Assembly: GCA_938021455.1 (NCBI GenBank) | Contig: CALIGP010000121.1 | Location: forward strand, 1-34,301 | Reading direction: 5' to 3' | Origin: an uncultured Lewinella sp. | Lineage (GTDB): Bacteria; Bacteroidota; Bacteroidia; Chitinophagales; Saprospiraceae | Length of the DNA: 34,301 bases | Shown: positions 25,442-31,839 of the stretch, one piece after another | How the letters are laid out: every line of letters starts with the position of its first letter | Position numbering within the stretch: position 1 is the stretch's first letter | Made by a program: the position numbers and the translations under genes | The notes under the pieces: model-generated | Seen by the model: the letters and a program-made list of their open reading frames with translations, nothing else | Database searches by the model: none | Told to the model about the DNA's origin: nothing

Positions 25442-25449
25442 GGCAGGCT

Positions 25450-26547
25450 TCACCTCCCATTCTCCCGCCGGTTTAGCTGCTTTTCCCGCAAGGGTTCCAG
25501 TTCCAGTACATCGTCGAACGTCTCGCCTTGCTCGGGCAGCGGTATTTGGTTCAGCTGCGCCAAACTAACCTTAACGGGTATCCGAAAACGAATGTTTTTT
25601 CCCCGCGTTCTCGGGTACTCCAGATAAAAATCCCACTCGATATTTTTGTAGTCGTGTCGGTAAGTAGCCGGAAGTTTTCCGGCCGGGAAGGGTAGGGGGA
25701 CACGGAAATATTTGCCCGTCCGGATGGCTGTGTCCCGAATGAGTACGCTTTTCTTGAAGATTTCTGAGGACTGCGCATCGTCTCCCACACCGATGGTCTG
25801 CCTTATCCGAAAGCCGATCCGGGCGTCCAGAAATTCCTCGCCAGCACCCCGGGGTTCCAGGTGAAGATGCGGGAAGCCTTTATGATCCGTTCGGACTTCA
25901 GCCAGCAGGTGACCGAAAAGATGACGACCAACGTAGTCGCCCTCCAGAATGTAGAGAAACGGCAGGAAACAAAGCAGCATGAACCAGGGGAAGTAGGCTG
26001 TATTCGGAACGAACATAACGGAGGTGAACAGGAGCCCCATCAAAAAGAGCCACCAGCTGCGATCTTTACCATTCAGACTTATTCGCCGGGCGGGGATTTG
26101 GTAGCGGGCATCTCCGCGAAGGACGGAGAAGGGAATGGTTACTTGCTTGAAGCCTAGTAGGTTCACATTGAACCCCTGTGCGGAAAAGCCGGAAGTTGCA
26201 CCACTAAAATCTCGGAGGTAAGCATCACCGGTTCTTTCATTTCGAATCCGGCTGGGGAATAGTTTTATCTCCAGATTATGGTCAATATTGAAGCCTTTTC
26301 CCTTGAAGTCAAAGTTGTCGAGCGGCTTAGGAAAGGTAAATGGGATAAAGTTGGTGCCTCGCTTTAGCTCAATATCATTACCAACGGTCGCCTTTTGGTC
26401 CCCCATCCGCAGCTCAATGCGCCAGACGGCCAGCTTTCCGGGGATGTCGATTTTTAGCTTACCGCTCACTATATCTCCCACCAGAAATTTCCCGCCAGAT
26501 TTACTGAGGTCATCAAGGGTGATTTTTATGTCTTTTGCAGTTACCAT
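25450..26547 (-). CDS. Hypothetical membrane protein with arrestin-like N-domain
   Basis: A 365-residue protein that I do not recognise as a named family. Residues 1-155 look like an arrestin/Spo0M-type beta-sandwich (DIVSGKLKID, LAVWRIELRMGDQKATVG, NFIPFTFPKPLDNFDFKGKG). Two close hydrophobic segments (165-181 and 184-201) make a hairpin in the membrane. A second beta-rich part (about 215-340) ends with WDFYLEYPRTRGKNIRFRIPVKV, which resembles the strand pattern of the first, so the protein may be two beta-sandwich halves split by a membrane hairpin. A TATATTTA -7-like box ends six bases before the ATG. The domain assignment is inference. Confidence 0.7.
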   Translation of the reverse strand: MVTAKDIKITLDDLSKSGGKFLVGDIVSGKLKIDIPGKLAVWRIELRMGDQKATVGNDIELKRGTNFIPFTFPKPLDNFDFKGKGFNIDHNLEIKLFPSRIRNERTGDAYLRDFSGATSGFSAQGFNVNLLGFKQVTIPFSVLRGDARYQIPARRISLNGKDRSWWLFLMGLLFTSVMFVPNTAYFPWFMLLCFLPFLYILEGDYVGRHLFGHLLAEVRTDHKGFPHLHLEPRGAGEEFLDARIGFRIRQTIGVGDDAQSSEIFKKSVLIRDTAIRTGKYFRVPLPFPAGKLPATYRHDYKNIEWDFYLEYPRTRGKNIRFRIPVKVSLAQLNQIPLPEQGETFDDVLELEPLREKQLNRRENGR

Positions 26548-26553
26548 TACGGC

Positions 26554-26561
26554 TAAATATA
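26554..26561 (-). promoter_or_regulatory. -7 box directly before the arrestin-like gene
   Basis: Minus strand TATATTTA, one base off TAnnTTTG, ending six bases before the ATG at 26547. This would give a leaderless or very short leader. Confidence 0.35.
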
Positions 26562-26643
26562 GGCTTTGGGATGAATTAGAAATAATTGATCAGACGGAGA
26601 TGTTTAGTTCATCGACAAAAAAGCAAGCGCTTCGTGCTACTGG

Positions 26644-26679
26644 ACACAAGAGGAAACAAAGACACAAAGAGCACAAAGG
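26644..26679. repeat. Short degenerate ACAAAG tandem repeat
   Basis: Four 8-10-base units of the form ACACAAG, AAACAAAG, ACACAAAG, GCACAAAGG in the spacer between two minus-strand genes. Confidence 0.5.
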
Positions 26680-26736
26680 CAATCTTCCAGAACGGTACCT
26701 ACTGAGCGGAAAGAGAGCTATTATTTCTTTTATGCG

Positions 26737-27555
26737 TCAGAACGTCCACCGCAGTCCATTGACCCAGCTGTAGGTCGTGTTGGGCACGTCGGGCAGGTCC
26801 CGGCTTACCCGGGCGTCGTAGGTGAGGCTGTAGCGGGTGGTAAACCGGATACGGTCTGTGATGGTCAACTGGGCGGAGAGGACGGAAGAAAGCCGGGTGT
26901 CTTTAAAGTTTGGGAGCCGGGGCTGGTAGTAAGTTGTACTGGCCAGTGTTAGGTTGGCTAGCGGACTGGTGGAAAGGGTGAGGTAGCTACTCAGGCGGTG
27001 GTCGCGGTAAGTGATGTCAATACCCGCCAGTTCGTCGTACTCGTACATATACAGAAGACCGAGGTAAGCGCGTCGCCCTCCTTTTTTGTACAGCCGCCTC
27101 CGTATGCCGGTGCCGGTGAGGAAGCGAAGATTCAGGCGTAGTTTTTCGTTGTACTGGACTTGCACGAAGCTCTCCCAGCGCCAGGGGTCTTTGAGTTCAT
27201 AACCGTAGCGGAGGTGGCCAAAGCCAGCGTTGAGTGCGTTGTTTCCGCTCACCTGGACGAGCTGATAATCCGCCAGGAAAAGGATATTACCACGCTGGCC
27301 CAGTCGGTCCAGCCGCAGGCTACCTCTGAGCGTAGTAACCAGTGAAGTATTCTTGTTGATGTTACCCCCGAGGTCCAGCTGGCCATACCAACCAAGGGTG
27401 TCCAGCTTTTTGCGCTTGTCCTCGATGTTGACAATTTGCGCGTCGACCATCATGGGCAGCAGTAAGAACAGTAGGGGCAGTAGGGCGCTGACGCAGGTGC
27501 AAGGGAAGTCCCTGAAAAGCAGGGTGAAGGAGCATATTCTGCGGGTATAAGGCAT
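26737..27555 (-). CDS. DUF481-like outer-membrane beta-barrel protein
   Basis: A 272-residue exported protein. The N-terminus is unusually long for a signal peptide, with a hydrophobic core LLPLLFLLLPMMVDAQ (about 25-40), so the real start could be internal. The rest is strands of alternating residues, with the closing SLTYDARVSRDLPDV and a terminal WTF typical of barrel proteins. It best fits DUF481 (or the related DUF2490) outer-membrane proteins of unknown role. Bases encoding CTCVSAL in the N-terminus form a copy of the TGCACCTGCG motif. A TATCTTTG -7 box lies 25 bases upstream of the ATG. Confidence 0.75.
   Translation of the reverse strand: MPYTRRICSFTLLFRDFPCTCVSALLPLLFLLLPMMVDAQIVNIEDKRKKLDTLGWYGQLDLGGNINKNTSLVTTLRGSLRLDRLGQRGNILFLADYQLVQVSGNNALNAGFGHLRYGYELKDPWRWESFVQVQYNEKLRLNLRFLTGTGIRRRLYKKGGRRAYLGLLYMYEYDELAGIDITYRDHRLSSYLTLSTSPLANLTLASTTYYQPRLPNFKDTRLSSVLSAQLTITDRIRFTTRYSLTYDARVSRDLPDVPNTTYSWVNGLRWTF
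27483..27501 (-). repeat. Dispersed TGCACCTGCG motif, copy 9 (in a signal peptide)
   Basis: Minus strand TGCACCTGCG, TCA, GCGCCC. It encodes CTCVSAL, nearly the same residues as in the DUF5694 signal peptide. Confidence 0.7.
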
Positions 27556-27580
27556 TGTTCGGGGTATCAGTGGGATACCT

Positions 27581-27588
27581 CAAAGATA
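27581..27588 (-). promoter_or_regulatory. -7 box of the DUF481-like gene
   Basis: Minus strand TATCTTTG, a full match to TAnnTTTG, 25 bases before the ATG at 27555. No TTG was found at -33; the palindrome at 27599-27615 covers the spacer. Confidence 0.5.
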
Positions 27589-27598
27589 GCGAAAGACC

Positions 27599-27615
27599 CG
27601 AGCGCGAAGCGCGAG
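27599..27615. repeat. CGAGCGCGAAGCGCGAG palindrome, third copy
   Basis: Identical 17-bp palindrome to 3073-3089 and 3183-3199. It sits just upstream of a -7 box, where it could also affect initiation. Confidence 0.6.
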
Positions 27616-27622
27616 TTATGAT

Positions 27623-28198
27623 CTAAGCTTGAAGAGTAGCCTTCTGCTTGTGTACAAAAGGTATCCCCATCCACTGAGCAGCACCGAAGAGCAGGCCACT
27701 AAAAAGCAGGTTCGCCAACAAGCTATTGATCAGGAACGGAAGCCCGGCGGCAAAGGCGGCGATTAACCCCGCGAAGGTGTCCGGATACATGATTCCTCCG
27801 GCCCAGACCCCGAAGTTGGTGATCACGAAGAAGACCAGGGTTGCACCAATGGCTGCGCCTCCGACTTTTAGCCAAGAGAAGGCAGTACTGCGAAGAACGC
27901 CCATCCCAAGTAAGATCATGAGCACTAATCCACCATATACCCACGGGCTGAAGCCAAGGTATAAACCCTCATAGTATTGTCCGTAGACAATGTTGTTGAG
28001 CAGCAGGTCGCTCAGGTAAAAGGCAATAAGCGGGACGGCAAGAGCTAACCACTTTTTGGGCAAGGTTGCTGCACCGAACAGAGCCATCGCTCCTACTGGG
28101 ACAAAATTAGGCGGGTGTGGTAAGAGTCGGCTTCCAGCGGCCAATACAATCAGGCCAATGAGAAGGAGTAGGGTAGGGCGATTGGTTTCTTTGGTCAT
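27623..28198 (-). CDS. DUF6580 family putative transport protein
   Basis: A 191-residue membrane protein with about five or six hydrophobic segments. The motif RLLPHPPNFVPVGAMALFGA (about 24-43 from the chosen start) and NFGVWAGGIMYP match DUF6580, a family resembling the substrate-binding subunits of ECF transporters. The substrate is not known. The start is placed at MTKETNRP (28198) rather than the ATG at 28222, because that ATG is overlapped by a -7 box. It is divergent from the ArsR/ZIP operon, which makes a link to metal or vitamin uptake conceivable, but no riboswitch is visible upstream. Confidence 0.85.
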   Translation of the reverse strand: MTKETNRPTLLLLIGLIVLAAGSRLLPHPPNFVPVGAMALFGAATLPKKWLALAVPLIAFYLSDLLLNNIVYGQYYEGLYLGFSPWVYGGLVLMILLGMGVLRSTAFSWLKVGGAAIGATLVFFVITNFGVWAGGIMYPDTFAGLIAAFAAGLPFLINSLLANLLFSGLLFGAAQWMGIPFVHKQKATLQA

Positions 28199-28219
28199 TC
28201 TTCGTGTCTTTTGACGCCG

Positions 28220-28227
28220 CAAATATA
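28220..28227 (-). promoter_or_regulatory. -7 box of the DUF6580 gene
   Basis: Minus strand TATATTTG, a full match to TAnnTTTG. A TTG lies 23 bases further upstream, slightly too far for an ideal -33. Confidence 0.5.
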
Positions 28228-28293
28228 AGCAGAGGGAACTTGGAGAAAAGCAAGATGAATTTAATGTTTAGGATGGTGTCTACACACACAACT

Positions 28294-28321
28294 ATACAAA
28301 TACAAGAAAGCTTATGTGTAT
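28294..28321. promoter_or_regulatory. Candidate ArsR-type operator
   Basis: ATACAAATA (28294-28302) and TATGTGTAT (28313-28321) form an AT-rich inverted repeat with one mismatch and a ten-base centre, in the spacer between the DUF6580 gene and the arsR-like gene. It is about 110 bases upstream of the repressor start, so the link is tentative. Confidence 0.3.
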
Positions 28322-28430
28322 GACTAAGTAATCATTATTATTTTCTAAAGCGATCGCCCTGAATTGACTACATCCTCAACTAATACACCTCCTGACTTGT
28401 ATCCAATGACAACGAAAAAATACCAGTAGC

Positions 28431-28757
28431 ATGGAAAATGTGAAGCCCACCATATTGAATGAACAGGAAGCGGAGAAGCTGGAGCGGATTGCTTTTATCC
28501 TGAAAACGGTGGCTCACCCATTGCGACTGGGAATTGTACATCTGTTGGAGCAGCATCCCCGGCTAAACGTAACGGATATCTGCGCTGCACTTGGCCCAAA
28601 AGCTGAACAATCGTTGGTGAGTCATCACCTTCAAAATATGAAGCTCAAAGGAATTTTGTCGGTTAAGCGAGACGGGCGTTCCATGATGTACTCCCTAAAA
28701 GAACGAGACGTCAGCTTAATCATCGAATGCCTCGAAAACTGCCAGTGTAATATGTAA
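28431..28757 (+). CDS. ArsR/SmtB-family winged-helix repressor
   Basis: A 108-residue metal-responsive-type repressor. The winged helix runs from about residue 17 to 92, with VAHPLRLGIVHLL and the recognition helix SLVSHHLQNMKLKGIL. Possible metal ligands are Cys51 (DICAAL, at the place of the first Cys in ArsR ELCVCD) and the C-terminal cluster Cys100, Cys104, Cys106 (ECLENCQCNM). The usual alpha-5 histidines of SmtB-type zinc sensors are not evident, so the sensing site may be different. It lies 52 bases upstream of a ZIP transporter gene on the same strand, so zinc or a similar ion is the likely inducer. Confidence 0.9.
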   Translation: MENVKPTILNEQEAEKLERIAFILKTVAHPLRLGIVHLLEQHPRLNVTDICAALGPKAEQSLVSHHLQNMKLKGILSVKRDGRSMMYSLKERDVSLIIECLENCQCNM

Positions 28758-28809
28758 AACACCTGCATTGCACACTATTACTACTTCTTTCTACCTGAGC
28801 TAATCTTCT

Positions 28810-29562
28810 ATGGCCATCTGGCAATACCTGATTCTTTTCAGCAGTGTATTGGTCGGAGGCGGACTGGCACAGGCCCTCCGCACAAACCCCGACGAGGACC
28901 GCTGGAAATCCTTTCTGCCTTTACTTCTTTCCTTCAGCGGTGCTTACCTGCTGGGCATTGCCGCCATGGAGCTAATGCCAACGATATTCCGTAATCCGGA
29001 GTATCACACCGGCGTCTGGCTACTGGGCGGTTTTTTTGTGCAACTCTTGCTGGAAGGCCTTAGCCAGGGCGTGGAACATGGCCACGTACACGCTCACCAA
29101 CGCCAGGGATACGGCTACGCCATTACGATAATGATTGGTTTAGGGCTGCATGCTTTGTTAGAAGGCTTGCCGCTGGGTACCGCAGGCGAGATGAGTAGTG
29201 TACTGCATGAGCATACGCATATGGACGGCGACCATCTGTTGGTTGGGATTGTGCTACACAAAATTCCGGCGGCCTTTGCACTGGGCTTATTGCTGCGGCA
29301 TTCGGGGTATTCTTCACGATTTACCTGGGGCTGCTTGCTGTTGTTTGGTCTGCTTTCACCCCTGGGGGCTCTGCTTGGCGAGGTGATCAGTATTGATCCC
29401 GTTTGGCGCAACCGAGTGTTGGCCCTCGTGGTTGGTAGCTTCTTGCATATCTCTACAACGATCCTTTTCGAGGCCGACGGAGATCGCAATCACGGTATTT
29501 CAGCGAAGAAGTTCGCCGTAGTGGTAGTGGGTATGATGGTTGCTTACTTTACGGCGCATTGA
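28810..29562 (+). CDS. ZIP family metal transporter
   Basis: A 250-residue inner-membrane transporter that brings zinc or other divalent ions into the cytoplasm. About eight membrane segments are visible. The metal path carries HALLEGLPLG (His114, Glu118) in segment 4 and HKIPAAFALG (His150) in segment 5, which are the family hallmarks. Two histidine-rich loops (HGHVHAH at 90-96 and HEHTHMDGDH at 133-142) probably collect metal. It is co-transcribed with the ArsR-type regulator. An importer under an ArsR repressor is less usual than an exporter, which leaves the direction of regulation open. Confidence 0.92.
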   Translation: MAIWQYLILFSSVLVGGGLAQALRTNPDEDRWKSFLPLLLSFSGAYLLGIAAMELMPTIFRNPEYHTGVWLLGGFFVQLLLEGLSQGVEHGHVHAHQRQGYGYAITIMIGLGLHALLEGLPLGTAGEMSSVLHEHTHMDGDHLLVGIVLHKIPAAFALGLLLRHSGYSSRFTWGCLLLFGLLSPLGALLGEVISIDPVWRNRVLALVVGSFLHISTTILFEADGDRNHGISAKKFAVVVVGMMVAYFTAH

Positions 29563-29594
29563 GGAAATTAGGTGGCCTGCCAAAAACAGAACTC

Positions 29595-29619
29595 TGCACC
29601 TGCGCCCCGGCGCCCAAAC
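29595..29619 (+). repeat. Dispersed TGCACCTGCG motif, copy 10
   Basis: TGCACCTGCG, five bases, GCGCCCAAAC, in the spacer between the ZIP and EamA genes. The halves are full matches and the centre is two bases longer than usual. Confidence 0.6.
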
Positions 29620-29697
29620 TTTCCGCATCGTAATTCACGCAGCTAAAGCTCCGTTCGCTAAGCTTGTCCTGTCGACCTTTGTGTGAACCCGTTCTGC

Positions 29698-30618
29698 ATG
29701 TCTGAATCCGACCCCATAATCAAAGCTGCCGCCATCCGTAATCGTCAAATTGGTGTGGGCCTGATGCTACTGGGCGCCATTCTCTTTTCCTGCAAGGCTG
29801 TTGTTATTAAGCTGGCTTATCAGTATGAGGTGACGAGTATTACCCTTCTGGGCCTACGGATGGCTTTCGCATTACCCTTGTTTCTCCTGATCGCCTGGTT
29901 CCGGCGGGAGCGCACCGCAACCCACGGACCGCTCAGCCGGCGTGATTTCATAGTGATCGTTACGCTTGGCATCTTTGGCTACTATGCAGCAAGTTATACC
30001 GATTTTCTCGGCCTACAGTATCTCAGCGCGGGTATGGAACGTCTGATTCTGTTCGTATATCCTACGATGGTACTCATCCTGCAGCGGATGATTTTCGGGA
30101 CACCCATCAAGCCCGTCCAGTGGCTGGCCACGGTAATTTGCTATGCAGGTATTGCATTGGCCTTTAGCGGATCGGACTTCTCGGTTGGGAATTATACCGC
30201 ACTGGGCGCCAGCCTGGTTTTCCTGAGTGCCTTTCTTTACAGCTTTTACGTTATCGGCAGCGGACGCTTCGCGCCTCGCTTAGGTACCGTGCGGTTTACC
30301 TCACTGGCGTTGGTGGCTGCCAGCCTGGCGGTATTACTACATGTATTCTTTTCCGGTAATACGCTCTTTGGGCTGCAGCCTGGCTTATACGCCTACGGAT
30401 TGGTACTGGCCGTTTTTTGCACTGTCATCCCCAGCTATATGGTGACAGAGGGAGTCCGTAGGATCGGAGCAGGGGATGCGGCTATTCTCGGAGCTATCGG
30501 GCCGGTGGCAACTATTGTACTAGAATATTTGGTGCTTAATGAAAGTCTGAATTTGGTACAAGGAATTGGTGCAGGCCTAGTAATTGTGGGGGTTGTGATC
30601 ATTGGGCGGAACAAATAG
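29698..30618 (+). CDS. EamA/DMT-family transporter
   Basis: A 306-residue drug/metabolite transporter with ten hydrophobic segments arranged as two EamA repeats (about 15-145 and 160-300), typical of exporters of amino acids, sugars or purines. The first repeat starts GVGLMLLGAILFSCKAVV; the second ends in YLVLNESLNLVQGIGAGLVI, the common family close. I chose ATG at 29698 (MSESDP); an in-frame GTG at 29683 is possible. GACCTTTG upstream (about 29675-29682) is one base off a -7 box. The substrate is unknown. Confidence 0.9.
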   Translation: MSESDPIIKAAAIRNRQIGVGLMLLGAILFSCKAVVIKLAYQYEVTSITLLGLRMAFALPLFLLIAWFRRERTATHGPLSRRDFIVIVTLGIFGYYAASYTDFLGLQYLSAGMERLILFVYPTMVLILQRMIFGTPIKPVQWLATVICYAGIALAFSGSDFSVGNYTALGASLVFLSAFLYSFYVIGSGRFAPRLGTVRFTSLALVAASLAVLLHVFFSGNTLFGLQPGLYAYGLVLAVFCTVIPSYMVTEGVRRIGAGDAAILGAIGPVATIVLEYLVLNESLNLVQGIGAGLVIVGVVIIGRNK

Positions 30619-30672
30619 GCCTGGCTGGCAGCAGGGCAACCAACAAAAAAGGAGAAATTCTTTTCTTACTAG

Positions 30673-30703
30673 TTGTGTATTTCCAAAACAAGAATTACCT
30701 TTG
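30673..30703 (+). promoter_or_regulatory. Strong Bacteroidota-type promoter for tRNA-Arg
   Basis: TTG (30673-30675), 20 bases, TACCTTTG (30696-30703): a full consensus match. The tRNA begins 21 bases later. Confidence 0.8.
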
Positions 30704-30724
30704 CACCCGCTTCGGAAGAAGAAT

Positions 30725-30798
30725 GGCTGCGTAGCTCAACTGGATAGAGCACTTGACTACGAATCAAGAGGTTTCAGGTTCGAATCCTGACGCGGTCA
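30725..30798 (+). tRNA. tRNA-Arg(ACG)
   Basis: A 74-base cloverleaf. The acceptor GGCTGCG pairs with CGCGGTC (with two G-U pairs), the anticodon stem is CTTGA/TCAAG with loop CTACGAA and anticodon ACG (30759-30761), and the T stem is TCAGG/CCTGA with loop TTCGAAT. The discriminator is A and CCA is not encoded. The A at the wobble position must be converted to inosine by TadA to read CGC and CGA. Confidence 0.97.
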
Positions 30799-30803
30799 CA
30801 TCG

Positions 30804-30827
30804 GGCAGACTTCGGTCTGCCTTTTTG
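30804..30827 (+). terminator. Terminator-like hairpin between tRNA-Arg and rpmB
   Basis: GGCAGAC-TTCG-GTCTGCC followed by TTTTTG. A second short hairpin, CGGCA-TTCG-TGCCG (30832-30845), follows. TTG at 30825-30827, 20 bases and TAACGTAT could be a weak separate rpmB promoter. Confidence 0.8.
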
Positions 30828-30861
30828 TTCCCGGCATTCGTGCCGACTAACGTATGTAACG

Positions 30862-31113
30862 ATGTCTAAAGTTTGTAAACTCACGGGTAAGAAGCCGATT
30901 AGCGGTAACAACGTTTCCCACTCCAACCGGAAGACGAAGCGTCGTTTCGTTCCTAACATTCAGAAGAAGAAGTTCTTCGTTCCTGAAATAGGTAAGTTTG
31001 TCACCCTTCGCATTTCTACTTCTGCCATGCGTACCATCAACAAGCTTGGTGTATATGCTTACATCAAGAAGTTGGAAAGCAAAGGCATCGAAACTGGCGT
31101 TAAGCTGAAATAA
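30862..31113 (+). CDS. rpmB: 50S ribosomal protein L28
   Basis: An 83-residue L28 with the standard start MSKVCKLTGKKPISGNNVSH, the basic KTKRRFVPNI and the C-terminal RISTSAMRTINKLGV. Only one cysteine is present, so it is the zinc-free type. It leads the rpmB-rpmG-DUF4295 cluster typical of Bacteroidota and lies behind tRNA-Arg and a terminator-like hairpin. Confidence 0.98.
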   Translation: MSKVCKLTGKKPISGNNVSHSNRKTKRRFVPNIQKKKFFVPEIGKFVTLRISTSAMRTINKLGVYAYIKKLESKGIETGVKLK

Positions 31114-31155
31114 AACTAACCTCTGATAAAGAGAAACTAACAATAACTTAGCTCC

Positions 31156-31265
31156 ATTCATTTGGATGTTGGCTGCGTCAGCCAGAGAAACACTAACTCT
31201 GATGACAAAGTCGAAGAGTTAGTGTTTCTCTGGTTGACTGCAAAGCAGCCAACATTCAAATGAAT
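31156..31265. repeat. Long inverted repeat between rpmB and rpmG
   Basis: A 45-base left arm (31156-31200) pairs with a 51-base right arm (31215-31265) around a 14-base loop. The outer 21 bases match with one mismatch (ATTCATTTGG vs its partner) and the inner CCAGAGAAACACTAACTCT matches perfectly over 19 bases; a six-base bulge sits between. The right arm ends eight bases before the rpmG ATG. GGCTG-CGT-CAGCC inside the left arm could form an alternative hairpin. There is no U-tract, so it is not a usual terminator; it may control rpmG translation or be an RNase III site. Confidence 0.85.
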
Positions 31266-31273
31266 CAATTATC

Positions 31274-31462
31274 ATGGCTAAGAAAAGTAAAGGTAACCGC
31301 AACCTCATCATCCTGGAGTGCACCGAGCACAAGACTAGCGGACAGCCCGGCACCAGCCGCTACGTTACTCAAAAGAACCGGAAGAATTCTCCTGATCGCG
31401 TTGAGCTCAAGAAGTACAACCCGATTCTGCGTAAGGTAACCGTACACCGGGAAATCAAGTAA
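31274..31462 (+). CDS. rpmG: 50S ribosomal protein L33
   Basis: A 62-residue L33 with NLIILECTEHKTSG, TSRYVTQKNRKNSPDRVELK and KKYNPILRKVTVHREIK. Only one cysteine is present, so it is the zinc-free type, as for L28. Its start is closely preceded by the long inverted repeat. Confidence 0.97.
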   Translation: MAKKSKGNRNLIILECTEHKTSGQPGTSRYVTQKNRKNSPDRVELKKYNPILRKVTVHREIK

Positions 31463-31518
31463 TCATTGAACTTATCCATAGCGGCAATTGTCGTTAAGGA
31501 TAGACAACAAATCCTGCA

Positions 31519-31692
31519 ATGGCTAAAGTATCAAAGAACTCTCGGACCGGCCAACGTGCCGCCAACGCTGGCTCCGGCCGCGATTTCATCAAAGTCGTAC
31601 AGTCCGTAAAGGATCCTGTAACGGGCAAGTACTCTTACAAAGAGGTAATGGTCCACAAAGACAAGATTGATGAATTCATGAAGGACAAGTAA
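31519..31692 (+). CDS. DUF4295 family small basic protein
   Basis: A 57-residue basic protein, MAKVSKNSRTGQR at the start and SYKEVMVHKDKIDEFMKDK at the end, matching DUF4295. This family is encoded behind rpmG throughout Bacteroidota and is thought to be ribosome-associated; its role was not deducible here. The gap from rpmG is 56 bases. In many relatives ftsY comes next; here a terminator and prfB follow instead. Confidence 0.92.
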   Translation: MAKVSKNSRTGQRAANAGSGRDFIKVVQSVKDPVTGKYSYKEVMVHKDKIDEFMKDK

Positions 31693-31708
31693 TTCCTACT
31701 TCTCTTCA

Positions 31709-31758
31709 GAAAACAAAGAGGCCCATTTCGCTAGCGCGACTTGGGCCTCTTTGTTTTC
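31709..31758 (+). terminator. Terminator of the rpmB-rpmG-DUF4295 operon
   Basis: A perfect 17-bp stem: GAAAACAAAGAGGCCCA (31709-31725) with 31742-31758. The lower stem gives a T-rich 3' end. Confidence 0.92.
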
Positions 31759-31839
31759 CCATCGTAGCGAACATCATTAGTGCCCCATCTTCTCTTCAAA
31801 TACTGTACTTTCGCGCCCCGGCCTTTTAACGAAACTACC

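Noticed and set aside
28223..28430. Riboswitch upstream of the DUF6580 or arsR gene
   Set aside because: I looked for conserved riboswitch-like stems and found only an AT-rich inverted repeat and a -7 box.
30602..30790. Small open frame overlapping tRNA-Arg
   Set aside because: It overlaps the end of the EamA gene, the promoter and the tRNA, and has no protein-like features of its own.
31156..31265. Insertion sequence or MITE between rpmB and rpmG
   Set aside because: The arms are almost the whole element, there is no clear target-site duplication and no second copy in the window. A mobile origin remains possible but is not supported.
31780..31839. Upstream start for prfB at 31780
   Set aside because: The extra 20 residues are not RF2-like and overlap a -7-like box; the ATG at 31840 matches the family.
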